Below, piece after piece: positions 35,431 to 46,055 of a stretch of DNA of 46,113 nt. A model generated the notes under the pieces. That model saw only the letters and a program-made list of their open reading frames with translations, did not search any database and was not told where the DNA came from. This DNA comes from Dysgonomonas sp. HGC4 (lineage in GTDB: Bacteria; Bacteroidota; Bacteroidia; Bacteroidales; Dysgonomonadaceae): the NCBI RefSeq assembly GCF_001261715.1, contig NZ_CVRU01000170.1, positions 1-46,113 on the forward strand. Reading direction: 5' to 3'. The position numbers and the translations under genes were made by a program. Numbering within the stretch: position 1 is the stretch's first letter; each line of letters starts with the position of its first letter.

Positions 35431-36744
35431 ATGCTAAATAAACCTACGCTCAGATATGGGCAAATCTGGAATATAAACTTCGGCTTTTTAGGTACACAAA
35501 TTTGTTTTACGCTTGTAATGACAAATACAAGCCGTATATTATCAGCATTGGGTGCAGATACCAACGAATTGGCTTTCTTATGGCTTGCCGCCCCTTTAGC
35601 TGGATTATTTATGCAACCGCTTATCGGCTATTTCAGTGACAGGACATGGACTCGACTAGGGCGAAGAATACCTTATATACTTGCAGGTCTAGTAGTTTCG
35701 GCTATTATGATGTTTCTCATGCCCAATTCGCATATCATATCACGCGTTATGCCACCTGTATTGGCTGGAGTAAGCATCTTATTTCTTATGCAAAGTGCAT
35801 TCAATGTAAGTATGCAGCCTTACCGATCGTTGGTTGGCGATATGGTCAACAGTAAACAAAGCAATCAGGGATACTCCGTACAGACGATTGTTTCTAATCT
35901 GGGTGCTATCGTAGGCTCATGCCTACCCTTTTTACTTGCCTACATAGGGTTTAGTAATCAAGCAGACGAAGGTCGAGTAGCCGCCTCCGTTTCAGTCTCT
36001 TTTTATATTGGTATAGGGTTTCTTGTACTTACCAATTTATGGACGTGTTTCAGCGTAAAAGAATATCCTCCCAAGTTATTTGAAGAATACAATAAAAGCG
36101 AATCTGCCAATAAAACAGATGACACAACATCTACCGACAACAAAAAAACAATAATTACCATACTTCAATTGTCCATAGTACAATTATTCTCTTGGTTTGC
36201 ATTCTACTACATATGGGTATATGCTACTGATGGAATTGCTGTTACTGTATGGAACACAAGCGACCCTCATTCGGTAGAGTATAATCATGCAGGAAATTGG
36301 TTTGGAATATTAACAGGTGTATACAGTGTTATAGCTGCTATTTTTTCTGTTTTCTTACCTAGAATTACAGATAAATTCGGAAGAAAAAACTTCTATTCAT
36401 TCTCTCTTGTATTAGGAGGTATAGGAATGCTCTCTATGTTCTTTATTCACGATCAATATTTACTTTTATTGCCTATGTTCCTCATTGGTATTGCATGGGC
36501 AATGATATTAACTATGCCTTTTTCGATATTGGCAAACGTAGTACCGTCCAACAAAATGGGATTGTACATGGGACTTCTCAATGTCACTATTGTAATCCCT
36601 CAAGTAGCAGGTGGATTGTTAGGACATTTCCTATTTGAGAATGTTGCGGGAAGCAGACCCTTTGCCATGTTCCTAGTTTCGGGAGTTTCACTTCTTATCG
36701 GTGCTGTATCGGTTATATTTATAAATGATCCCGTGAAGAAGTAA
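35431..36744 (+). CDS. SLC45-type MFS sugar transporter
   Basis: A 437-residue inner-membrane protein with about 12 helices. The signature of the SLC45/glycoside-pentoside-hexuronide group is seen: MQPLIGYFSDRTWTRLGRRIPYIL (between helices 2 and 3), NVSMQPYRSLVGDM and, in the second half, FLPRITDKFGRKNFYSF. Bacteroidetes relatives are assigned to maltose or other oligosaccharide uptake. It directly follows the LacI regulator. A central hydrophilic loop (about 195-235) joins the halves. Confident as a transporter; the solute is inferred from context. Confidence 0.88.
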   Translation: MLNKPTLRYGQIWNINFGFLGTQICFTLVMTNTSRILSALGADTNELAFLWLAAPLAGLFMQPLIGYFSDRTWTRLGRRIPYILAGLVVSAIMMFLMPNSHIISRVMPPVLAGVSILFLMQSAFNVSMQPYRSLVGDMVNSKQSNQGYSVQTIVSNLGAIVGSCLPFLLAYIGFSNQADEGRVAASVSVSFYIGIGFLVLTNLWTCFSVKEYPPKLFEEYNKSESANKTDDTTSTDNKKTIITILQLSIVQLFSWFAFYYIWVYATDGIAVTVWNTSDPHSVEYNHAGNWFGILTGVYSVIAAIFSVFLPRITDKFGRKNFYSFSLVLGGIGMLSMFFIHDQYLLLLPMFLIGIAWAMILTMPFSILANVVPSNKMGLYMGLLNVTIVIPQVAGGLLGHFLFENVAGSRPFAMFLVSGVSLLIGAVSVIFINDPVKK

Positions 36745-36912
36745 CAATACATACATTACTAACACTACAAACTTACATATCTTTTTGATTTTTTCCTGAA
36801 TTATTTGTACTGTTACATTCATTTTTAACTATACTGGGAACTTTAATTATTCCAAAGTGAATATTAATAAAAACACAAGTGAAACAAAATATTAAACTAA
36901 CTTACACAACTT

Positions 36913-37341
36913 ATGTTTACCCATCAATGTTTTTTAAAATTGGGAGAGATATCAGGGTTGGATTTTTCATCTCTGATTAAAGGTGGTTTTGAACTTTCCA
37001 ATTGTAAATTCGCTTTTTCTCAAGATATTGACGATACAGGAAAAGCATGTACAGAGGTTGTAGGCGGAACTATATCTATGACTCTACCCCAATTACCCCC
37101 AGATGTGATTACCCAATGGGCTTTAAATCCAAGACAATATAAAGATGGCGCCATTATTACTTTGGGACACGATGAAACCCCACAAGAGAAAATCTTTTTT
37201 GAAAATGCCTCGTGTATTGATTTCTCACTTGAATATACCGAAGCGGGTGATGCTTATATGCAAACACAGATAACAATTCAAGCTGAGTTTTTAACTTTCG
37301 ACACAGGAATAACATTTAGTAATAATTGGACAAAACAATAG
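36913..37341 (+). CDS. tssD: TssD/Hcp-like type VI secretion tube protein, first copy
   Basis: A 142-residue protein resembling Bacteroidetes TssD (Hcp), which stacks as hexameric rings in the inner tube of type VI systems and can carry cargo. Visible family elements: a beta-rich body with LSNCKFAFSQDIDDTGK..TEVVGGTISM, ILEAM-like ITQWALNPRQYKDGAIIT, and an ending SNNW. It has no signal peptide. It is followed after 4 bp by a second TssD-like gene, then by a candidate effector and immunity gene. No tssB/C, clpV, vgrG or PAAR gene is present in the window. Confidence 0.75.
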   Translation: MFTHQCFLKLGEISGLDFSSLIKGGFELSNCKFAFSQDIDDTGKACTEVVGGTISMTLPQLPPDVITQWALNPRQYKDGAIITLGHDETPQEKIFFENASCIDFSLEYTEAGDAYMQTQITIQAEFLTFDTGITFSNNWTKQ

Positions 37342-37345
37342 AAAC

Positions 37346-37756
37346 ATGAACATCCTTAATCTATTTCAACCTCAAGCTCACGTTACAGCTAAATTAATTA
37401 TAGATGCGAAAGAATACCCTGTATCTTATTTCTATATTGGATTTAGTCAAGGTGTAGATCACAAAGGACAACCACAGCAGGATGTCAGGGGCGGACAACT
37501 AAAAATTGTAATAAAAGAATCAGTTGATAAAAGTATCTATGATTGGGCAAGGCAGTCAAGTGCTTTAAAAAGCGGAATAGTAAAGTTTGGTGATGATTTT
37601 GAGCAGACAAAACTTAGAGTAACCTTTGAAAAAGCATTTTGTATAAGCCTCGTCAGAGATATAGATGCTTACAAAGGGACTACAACAGTCTTAGTTATTG
37701 CTCCTGAAAAAATAAAACTAAATGAAAACGAACACAATAATTATTGGAGGAGTTAA
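37346..37756 (+). CDS. tssD: TssD/Hcp-like type VI secretion tube protein, second copy
   Basis: A 136-residue TssD-like protein only distantly similar to the first copy. It contains the family pattern YFYIGFSQGVDHKGQPQQDVRGGQLKI, then a helix (YDWARQSSALKSG), KITFxKA-like VTFEKAFCIS and the ending EHNNYW. It is sandwiched between the first copy and the candidate effector with 3-4 bp gaps, so all are one transcript. Hcp copies divergent from the main tube protein are often dedicated chaperones or carriers for the cargo encoded next to them; that is the likely role here. Confidence 0.75.
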   Translation: MNILNLFQPQAHVTAKLIIDAKEYPVSYFYIGFSQGVDHKGQPQQDVRGGQLKIVIKESVDKSIYDWARQSSALKSGIVKFGDDFEQTKLRVTFEKAFCISLVRDIDAYKGTTTVLVIAPEKIKLNENEHNNYWRS

Positions 37757-37759
37757 GTT

Positions 37760-38485
37760 ATGAATCATAACGATATCATTATTTATGGCTTTAATTTCGG
37801 AAATGCAGACCCAGCTTTTAAAGAGTTTGTATATAGCCTTACCAACTATGACATACACAATTTGCGCTTGATTATTTATAAACGATTATATAACCTTGAA
37901 CAAAATAGTGTTTCGGCAGCTATTCATGGTAGGGATAGCTACGGAATAATTATCGTACCGGAGATTAGGAAAAATCAGATCTGGGAAAAATCAGATAAAT
38001 TATTATTTGATTATATAAAAAATTTGTGGGTTGCCTCCGTCTTAGGTTATAGTGATCCCGGATTGAATCCATTTAAAATACATGAGTGGAAAATTACACG
38101 TATTCGAGCAGTTACATCCAGAAACGAAGGATGGGAAGCGATCACTTCTGCCTTAATTGAAATTGGCTTAGCTTATATAACCCAGATTCAGCTAATAAGA
38201 AGTACAGGAATGGTTGAAAAGGGATATACCTTAAAAGCATTAAGAGATGGCGGTGGAAAAGTAAATGGATTCAGCATTTCGGTTGGAAGTGGTTATGGGA
38301 CTAAGCCCAGACTCGATTACCACACATTATACAATGCTAGTAGAACTAGAAACTCTATACCTGAATTTTTAAGAGAAAAAAAGGTTCTCCATTATCACAG
38401 AGGTACTACGAATAAAGAAATCAGAAGGCATTTACCTTGGGAATTTGACCCTACATACCAAAACTTCTGGGATAGATTCAGATAA
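37760..38485 (+). CDS. Candidate TssD-delivered effector, function unknown
   Basis: A 241-residue protein that I do not recognise as a known family. No signal peptide or clear TM. The N-terminal half (residues 1-120) is mixed alpha/beta (IIIYGFNFGN, YGIIIVPEI). The C-terminal half turns basic, with a glycine-rich stretch (RDGGGKVNGFSISVGSGYG, 162-180) and clustered candidate catalytic residues: LDYH (D186, H188), LHYHRG (H211, H213), RRHLPWE (H224, E228). Such His/Asp/Glu clusters occur in nuclease toxins, but no class is identified. The ATG has a GGAGGAG Shine-Dalgarno site at 37746-37752, unusual for Bacteroidetes. Position between TssD and an acidic small protein suggests toxin-immunity. 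Confidence 0.6.
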   Translation: MNHNDIIIYGFNFGNADPAFKEFVYSLTNYDIHNLRLIIYKRLYNLEQNSVSAAIHGRDSYGIIIVPEIRKNQIWEKSDKLLFDYIKNLWVASVLGYSDPGLNPFKIHEWKITRIRAVTSRNEGWEAITSALIEIGLAYITQIQLIRSTGMVEKGYTLKALRDGGGKVNGFSISVGSGYGTKPRLDYHTLYNASRTRNSIPEFLREKKVLHYHRGTTNKEIRRHLPWEFDPTYQNFWDRFR

Positions 38486-38495
38486 TTATATAATA

Positions 38496-38813
38496 ATGGA
38501 TGATAAAATATTTTTCGGTTATTATTTTTCAGCTTTAAAACAAGCTTTAGAAAAAGATAATGTAAATCATGTTTTTTTAGTAAAAGATCCTAGTTGGTAT
38601 TACCCTGTAGATATGTCTGAAATCTTAGATAAATACGAAGATAAAATATATGAAAAATATCTTTTATTAGATAGGGTGTATGGTTACTTTGATGCAAAAT
38701 CACACGGATTTACAAATATCAAAGGAGTAAGCTTGCCAACATACCGTGATCTGATTATATCAGATATGAATACTTTAGCCAAGCTCCTTAATATAGATCT
38801 GGATAATCTCTAA
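38496..38813 (+). CDS. Candidate immunity protein to the TssD-linked effector
   Basis: A 105-residue protein, rich in Asp and Glu (DDKIF, EKDN, DKYEDKIYEK, DLDNL) and without signal peptide or membrane segment. It follows the candidate effector by 10 bp on the same strand. Small acidic cytoplasmic proteins right after a basic effector often are cognate immunity proteins; the assignment rests on position and charge only. The frame extends back into the effector gene, but the ATG at 38496 is the first start after its stop. Confidence 0.55.
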   Translation: MDDKIFFGYYFSALKQALEKDNVNHVFLVKDPSWYYPVDMSEILDKYEDKIYEKYLLLDRVYGYFDAKSHGFTNIKGVSLPTYRDLIISDMNTLAKLLNIDLDNL

Positions 38814-39015
38814 GATATAGAAAAAAAAAGAACATTATCGCGAAAAGAAGCAAGACAGTAGAATAACAACTATTCTTCTAAAATTACACTGGGAATAGTT
38901 ACAAATTCATCCCACCCATGACATTTAAATTCAAGTAAATTTAAGCCTTCTCAAAATAAAAAGGTTACAATTTTCCTTACGAACGTTGCGATCATCCTTT
39001 TTCTAGTAAAATAAC

Positions 39016-39055
39016 ATAAAAATCTCCAGAATAAGAATTGTACTTATTCCGGAGA
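39016..39055 (-). terminator. Intrinsic terminator after the flavodoxin-fold oxidoreductase gene
   Basis: A 13-bp stem with one wobble (39023-39035 with 39043-39055). On the minus strand it is followed by TTTTTATG. Confidence 0.82.
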
Positions 39056-39081
39056 CATGCAATATAATAAAAAAAGAAAGC

Positions 39082-39606
39082 TTACTGAGTGACATATTTC
39101 AGATACTCTTGCGTATTTATCTTCAACCTGTTTTCTAAGTCATCAGAAAATACACCATAGAAAGCATGGAAAGAGTGATATTTAGCATTCACAAAATTAA
39201 CAGTAGCCTCAATAGGGCTTAAGAGTTGAGAAAGGGGAAATAAATTCTTCCCTCCCACTTGATAAGCTTCTTCGGGACTTCCTGCCGAAACTGCTGCACC
39301 GATTTCTTTACCAACTAATTTGTCTCCGTCAGGACCATAAGCCCAACCATAAGATAATACTTCATCGAACCATTTTTTCATCAGAGGAGTCATGTTTAAC
39401 CACTGCACAGGAAACTGGAATATAATACGATCATGTGCACCCACTAATTTTTGTTCTGCTGCTACATCAATATTCCAGTCGGGATAAGTTTCGTATATAT
39501 TATGAATGGTAACATCTGCATGTTGTTCTTTCAATGCATTTACCCAAGATTTGCTTACCAGAGATTGCTCAATATTTGGATGAGCAAGAATAACTATCGT
39601 TTTCAT
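39082..39606 (-). CDS. NAD(P)H-dependent oxidoreductase, flavodoxin fold (KefF/MdaB type)
   Basis: A 174-residue flavoprotein that transfers two electrons from NAD(P)H to quinones or other acceptors. The flavin-binding pattern ILAHPNIEQSLVSKSW (about 6-21) and FQFPVQWLNMTPLMKKWFDEVLSYGWAY (63-90) are typical. It is divergently transcribed from an HxlR-type regulator 139 bp away; that arrangement usually means the regulator controls it in response to electrophiles or aldehydes. It ends at a hairpin terminator. Confidence 0.92.
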   Translation of the reverse strand: MKTIVILAHPNIEQSLVSKSWVNALKEQHADVTIHNIYETYPDWNIDVAAEQKLVGAHDRIIFQFPVQWLNMTPLMKKWFDEVLSYGWAYGPDGDKLVGKEIGAAVSAGSPEEAYQVGGKNLFPLSQLLSPIEATVNFVNAKYHSFHAFYGVFSDDLENRLKINTQEYLKYVTQ

Positions 39607-39663
39607 TTTTCAATATTTTAGTCTACATTTGTACTGTTAGTAACTTTTAGATACCAAAGAAAG

Positions 39664-39671
39664 TATATTTG
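39664..39671 (+). promoter_or_regulatory. -7 promoter element of the HxlR gene
   Basis: TATATTTG matches TAnnTTTG. It places transcription start near 39677, so the TTG at 39674 cannot be the real start codon. Confidence 0.55.
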
Positions 39672-39745
39672 TTTTGAACCCACAAGAAGGCTCACAAATG
39701 TTACATAGTTACCCCGATGTTACTAATGCTAAAAAAGAAGAGGTT

Positions 39746-40120
39746 ATGAATGACGAAAAAATAAAAAAAATTGAAGATCACAGTCACTGCCCCGTAAGAC
39801 TAGTGATGTCTCGCTTCGGAGATAAATGGTCGATACTAGTACTCACCCTCTTGGGAGACGAGGGTACACTACGTTTCAATGAGATGAGAAAGTACTTGAA
39901 AGATATTTCTCAAAAGATGCTTACTGTTACGTTACGCTCTCTTGAGGCTGACGGTTTGATCAAAAGAACAATCTACCCCGAAATTCCACCAAGGGTAGAA
40001 TACCAATTAACTGATCTGGGTAGAAGTCTGCTTCCAAATGTCACACAAATGCTATCATGGGCTAGTGAGAATATGGATGCCATTATAGAAAATCGAAAAA
40101 TATACGAGAAAACAATATAA
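39746..40120 (+). CDS. HxlR-family transcriptional regulator
   Basis: A 124-residue winged-helix regulator. The HxlR pattern is clear: CPVRLVMSRFGDKWSILVL (with the N-terminal Cys often used as redox or electrophile sensor), GTLRFNEMRKYLKDISQKMLTVTLRSLEADGLI, PRVEYQLTDLGRSLLP. Frame extends upstream to a TTG at 39674, inside the promoter; an ATG at 39698 and that at 39746 remain, and the latter, preceded by AAGAAGAGG, gives the usual family length. It probably represses or activates the divergent oxidoreductase gene. Confidence 0.9.
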   Translation: MNDEKIKKIEDHSHCPVRLVMSRFGDKWSILVLTLLGDEGTLRFNEMRKYLKDISQKMLTVTLRSLEADGLIKRTIYPEIPPRVEYQLTDLGRSLLPNVTQMLSWASENMDAIIENRKIYEKTI

Positions 40121-40124
40121 AAGA

Positions 40125-40160
40125 ATATCCCCGAATAAGACATTGCTTATTCGGGGATAT
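40125..40160. terminator. Bidirectional terminator between the HxlR and GH97 genes
   Basis: A perfect 15-bp stem (40125-40139 with 40146-40160) with a 6-nt loop between two convergent genes that end at 40120 and 40184. Confidence 0.88.
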
Positions 40161-40183
40161 TTATATTAGAATCTATCTGTTTA

Positions 40184-42376
<2,193 letters not shown>

Positions 42377-42398
42377 TTATATCTTTTCATTTTAAGAT

Positions 42399-42415
42399 TA
42401 AGGCCCAAGACCTTT
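42399..42415 (-). promoter_or_regulatory. Recurrent palindrome, copy 8 (before GH97)
   Basis: On the minus strand it reads AAAAGGTCTTGGGCCTTA, about 26 nt before the ATG. It is the most degenerate of the copies. Confidence 0.4.
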
Positions 42416-42448
42416 TTGTTTATTTTACTAGTTTTTTATTTGCAACGA

Positions 42449-42498
42449 GTAAGAAATGTAAGATTCTTCAATGTATATGGAATCTCCCCATTTCTTAC
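42449..42498 (-). promoter_or_regulatory. Nested inverted repeat in the GH97 leader
   Basis: GTAAGAAATG (42449-42458) and CATTTCTTAC (42489-42498) are perfect outer arms. Inner AGATTC (42461-42466) and GAATCT (42480-42485) pair within them. It lies 76-125 nt upstream of the GH97 start. Confidence 0.55.
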
Positions 42499-42563
42499 AT
42501 ACAAAGAAAAGATATTACCTTTTCATAATTAAGCTAAACCAAAAACAAAAGACCAATACTTGG

Positions 42564-42579
42564 TTGCAAACGTTTGCAA
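42564..42579. promoter_or_regulatory. Candidate LacI-family operator upstream of GH97
   Basis: TTGCAAACGTTTGCAA is a perfect 16-bp palindrome with a central CG, the typical form of a LacI/CcpA-type operator. It is about 190 bp upstream of the GH97 start, and a LacI regulator gene lies at 34271. Confidence 0.7.
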
Positions 42580-42685
42580 ATTGCTGTAAAATCGATCCAA
42601 AATTATAAAAAAACCGACTTCATTGTTATTATAGGAATAGATGTCTTCATTTTTAACAACTGAAAAGACGCTAAATAAATTAAAT

Positions 42686-42719
42686 AGAAAAACCCAACGG
42701 AAACTTACTCCATTGGGTT
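42686..42719 (-). terminator. Intrinsic terminator after the acyltransferase gene
   Basis: An 11-bp stem with one wobble (42691-42701 with 42709-42719), followed on the minus strand by TTTTTC. Confidence 0.75.
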
Positions 42720-42759
42720 CTTATTCTTTTTTCAAAAAATCGCAGTAATCCGATTAATA

Positions 42760-43899
42760 TTATTGGATTACCTTCCTTGTAAATTTGTTTAAACTCATCA
42801 ACCAAATAATAAATAAAGATATAGTGAATGCAATAATAGCAATCAATGGTATTTGAATATAAGCAGGTAAATTAAGATTTGAATAAACTAAATCATATCC
42901 AAATTGCACAATAATAAAGTGACATAAATAAACTCCGAATGTTAAACCTGCAACCTTACTTAACAGTGGTGATGGAGATATATTTATCTTCTGAACTGTA
43001 ATAAAAACAGCCACAGTCATCATCAAAACATTGATGCCGTAGAAATACCATACGACTTCGAGATTTTCATAACTTCCCGGAAAATATTTTTGAGTGAGGA
43101 TAAAACCCAAAGAGGTTATTGCATATCCAACTAAAAACAAGGGAATGATAATTGAAAGGGTGCGTTTCCAACTCCAATTAAGAGGGAAACGTTTCAGATA
43201 ATATGCCAAGACGGCAAAGCCCAGAAACCCGGAGAAGTAATAGAATATTCCAAATCCATTCCAATAACATTCGCCGAATAACCCCATACTACCATAATTC
43301 CCTGTATATCCTAGTGATGGAGCAGCCATCTGAATATAAGGCACAATAGTACTTATTATCCAAATATATAAGAATCGTTTGATATCTTTTTGAGAGGCTT
43401 GTGTTAACCACGCACTTATAATTGGTAGAATAAGATAAAGCCCAATCAACATATACAGGTACCAAAGCGGTGTAGTATCATAATTGAAATTAAAAAGGAA
43501 AGTGTACATTTTAGTAACAGTTGCCTCTAATGTATAATTCTCTATTACAATGCCCGGATTGAGTGTTCCTTCAATACCAAAATTAATATACAAATAATAA
43601 AGAACAGGCAGCACCATAGACCAAAAAGCAAGAGGAATAAGTATTCTCTTTGCTCTTTTAGAATAGAAAGTACCCATATCAGCCTTGATTGGCAGTAATA
43701 ACACTCCCGATATCATTACAAATAAAGGAACGCAAGCTCTTACCAAACTTCCAAAAAGGGCTCCCGAAAGAAACTCAGATGGATTATCATCAAATTTACC
43801 TACAAATGGATCGCAGGCGTGTGCTAAAACAACTAAAAAGCAAGCGATAATCCTCAATAGGTCTACCCAAGCAATAGTCTCTCTTTGTGTTTTTTCCAT
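42760..43899 (-). CDS. Acyltransferase-3 family membrane protein
   Basis: A 379-residue inner-membrane protein of about ten helices. The N-terminal AWVDLLRIIACFLVVLAHACDP carries the family's R..A...V...H pattern (catalytic His in VLAH). VPLFVMISGVLLLP and the FGVYLCHFIIV C-terminal helix also fit acyltransferase 3 (PF01757), which O-acylates surface sugars or peptidoglycan. The frame opens at a TTG (43935); the ATG at 43899 (MEKTQRETIAW) is the better start. It lies between the two GH97 genes on the same strand, so a link to sugar use is possible but the enzyme acts on an unknown acceptor. Confidence 0.9.
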   Translation of the reverse strand: MEKTQRETIAWVDLLRIIACFLVVLAHACDPFVGKFDDNPSEFLSGALFGSLVRACVPLFVMISGVLLLPIKADMGTFYSKRAKRILIPLAFWSMVLPVLYYLYINFGIEGTLNPGIVIENYTLEATVTKMYTFLFNFNYDTTPLWYLYMLIGLYLILPIISAWLTQASQKDIKRFLYIWIISTIVPYIQMAAPSLGYTGNYGSMGLFGECYWNGFGIFYYFSGFLGFAVLAYYLKRFPLNWSWKRTLSIIIPLFLVGYAITSLGFILTQKYFPGSYENLEVVWYFYGINVLMMTVAVFITVQKINISPSPLLSKVAGLTFGVYLCHFIIVQFGYDLVYSNLNLPAYIQIPLIAIIAFTISLFIIWLMSLNKFTRKVIQ

Positions 43900-43943
43900 A
43901 GTATTTTTATAGTTTAAAGGTAATAGGTTATGCAATACAAATA

Positions 43944-43960
43944 AAGGGTCTAAGACCCTT
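43944..43960 (-). promoter_or_regulatory. Recurrent palindrome, copy 9 (between GH97 and acyltransferase genes)
   Basis: AAGGGTCTAAGACCCTT is a perfect palindrome with 8-nt arms around a central A. It overlaps the GH97 stop codon (43959-43961) and lies about 45 nt before the acyltransferase ATG. Confidence 0.55.
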
Positions 43961-46055
43961 ATTTTATAGAAATAGCTACACCACCACTAGGAGCCAAACG
44001 TTGTTTTAGCTTAGTTTTGTTTGTAACTGTCATGGTTTTGATTGTATAACTCTGTGGATTTTTTATCCAGTCAGCAGCTTTTCCGTCAGCATATATGGTT
44101 GCTGTATATTTAGTGCCTTCAGGCAAAAAACTGAAATCTATAATTGCTTCACGTGTATTCTCATCAGTAATGCCTCCTATATACCATTCGCTCTTTCCCT
44201 TAGCTTTACGTGCAATAGTAATATAATCACCCGGTTCTGCTTCGAGAATATAGGTATTATCCCAATTGACAGCTACGTCTTTGATGAATTGGAAAGCATC
44301 CGGAAAACGCTCGTAATTTTCGGGTAAATCGGCAGCCATTTGTAAGGGGCTATACATAGTTACATACAAAGCCAATTGCTTAACCAACGTAGTACTTAGT
44401 TTAGCTTTATTAGAACCATACACCGACAAATCGCCTTGAAATATTCCTGGAGTATAATCCATTGGACCACCCATCAAACGTGTAAAAGGCAGAATAGTTG
44501 TATGTTCGGGTTTATTTCCATTGAAAGATTCAAATTCGGTTCCTCGTGCCGATTCCTGAGCTACCCAGTTAGGATAGGTGCGGCTCAACCCCGTAGGGCG
44601 AACTGCTTCATGCGAGTTGACCATAATTTTATGATCTGCGGCAGCTTTTACGACACGTATATAATGATTTACCATCCATTGCCCATCGTGATATTCGCTA
44701 CGAGGAATAATAGGTCCTACATAGCCCGTCTTTACTGCATCATAGCCATTGTCAACCATAAACTTGAATGCATCTTCCAATTGGCGTTCGTAGCTAGCCA
44801 CCGAAGAAGTGGTTTCGTGATGCATAATTATTTTCACACCTTTACTTGCTGCATAGCGGTGTAATTCTTTTACATCAAAATCGGGATATGCTTTTGTAAA
44901 GCTATAAATCTCTTCTTTTACAAATGCTGCATTATCTTCCCAACCTTCGTTCCAACCTTCAACCAAAACAGCATCGAAGCCATTCTTTGCTGCAAAGTCT
45001 ATATAATACTTCACATGCTCGGTATTAGCTCCATGTGTGCCATTAGGCTTTAGTTTAGAAAAGTCGGTTTTACCAATAATCACATCACCGGTATTAGTAT
45101 ATGCCCATGTAGAGCCTCCACCCGTAAAATATTCCCACCAAACACCAATGTACTTAGTAGGCTTAATCCATGAAGTATCTTCAATTTTAGATGGTTCGTT
45201 CAAATTCAAAATTAGGTTAGATGCCAGAATATCCCGAGCATCATCACTCACTACAATTGTTCTCCAAGGAGAAGTATAACCTGTTTGTAAGTAAGCTTTA
45301 TTACCTCTAACATCTGGCGTTAAATGAGAGCTTAACTTAGAGCTGCCCTCTACATTCAGAAACATTGCCGGATAATTTACCAAAGCTGCTTCATGAATAT
45401 TAATATATAATCCATCACTCGATTTTAGCATCAACGGAGTTTGTACTGCCACATTAGGAGAAGGTGCTTTTGCAGCCAAAGGCTCTTTACGAACCTCATC
45501 TATAAGTCCTGCTATTTCTGATAGTTTAGATGTAGTAATCGGAAATTCGTTCGTATCATAATCGGCAGGAATCCAAAATGCTTTATGATCACCCGACAAA
45601 TTAAATTCGGTAGTTTCGTCCTGCAATATGAAATGCCTCAATTGATCTTGTACGGGAAACTCATATCTGAACCCTACTCCATCGTCAAATACTCGAAACC
45701 GAATATTTATTTTGCGTTGCGAGTTTTTTTGAACAAGTGAAACAAACATTTCTTTATGATTGTCTCTTATCTCTTTATTCTCACCCCACACAGGAGTCCA
45801 TGTATTATCATCGTTTTTGTACTGAGTATCAACAATCGTAAAATTTTCATTCATAGGTTTCACCCCTCTGAACAAGAATCCCATTTTACTATCCTTTATT
45901 ACAGCTTTATTCTTAAAGTTAAGGTTATAAGTAGGCTTTCCCGCTTCATCTAATTTAAAAGATAGAGTCACATTTCCATTGGGAGATGTAATTTCCTGCG
46001 CCTTCGCTATCCCTATAACAAGACAAAGACTTAACACCAGTAGTATTTTCCGCAT
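43959..46055 (-). CDS. Second GH97 alpha-glucosidase, SusB-like (inverting type)
   Basis: A 698-residue paralogue of the GH97 at 40184-42373 with all catalytic residues kept: E414 (HHETTS), E483 ([10 protein letters not shown]), E501 and E507 (QESARGTEFES). The spacings of 69, 18 and 6 match SusB. A signal peptide (MRKILLVLSLCLVIGIAKAQE) shows export. The frame stays open to the window edge, with ATGs at 46055 and 46082 and a GTG at 46112; 46055 begins the signal peptide and was chosen, so the gene is complete. Its promoter lies outside the window. Sequence differs enough between copies that a recent duplication is unlikely. Confidence 0.93.
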   Translation of the reverse strand: MRKILLVLSLCLVIGIAKAQEITSPNGNVTLSFKLDEAGKPTYNLNFKNKAVIKDSKMGFLFRGVKPMNENFTIVDTQYKNDDNTWTPVWGENKEIRDNHKEMFVSLVQKNSQRKINIRFRVFDDGVGFRYEFPVQDQLRHFILQDETTEFNLSGDHKAFWIPADYDTNEFPITTSKLSEIAGLIDEVRKEPLAAKAPSPNVAVQTPLMLKSSDGLYINIHEAALVNYPAMFLNVEGSSKLSSHLTPDVRGNKAYLQTGYTSPWRTIVVSDDARDILASNLILNLNEPSKIEDTSWIKPTKYIGVWWEYFTGGGSTWAYTNTGDVIIGKTDFSKLKPNGTHGANTEHVKYYIDFAAKNGFDAVLVEGWNEGWEDNAAFVKEEIYSFTKAYPDFDVKELHRYAASKGVKIIMHHETTSSVASYERQLEDAFKFMVDNGYDAVKTGYVGPIIPRSEYHDGQWMVNHYIRVVKAAADHKIMVNSHEAVRPTGLSRTYPNWVAQESARGTEFESFNGNKPEHTTILPFTRLMGGPMDYTPGIFQGDLSVYGSNKAKLSTTLVKQLALYVTMYSPLQMAADLPENYERFPDAFQFIKDVAVNWDNTYILEAEPGDYITIARKAKGKSEWYIGGITDENTREAIIDFSFLPEGTKYTATIYADGKAADWIKNPQSYTIKTMTVTNKTKLKQRLAPSGGVAISIK

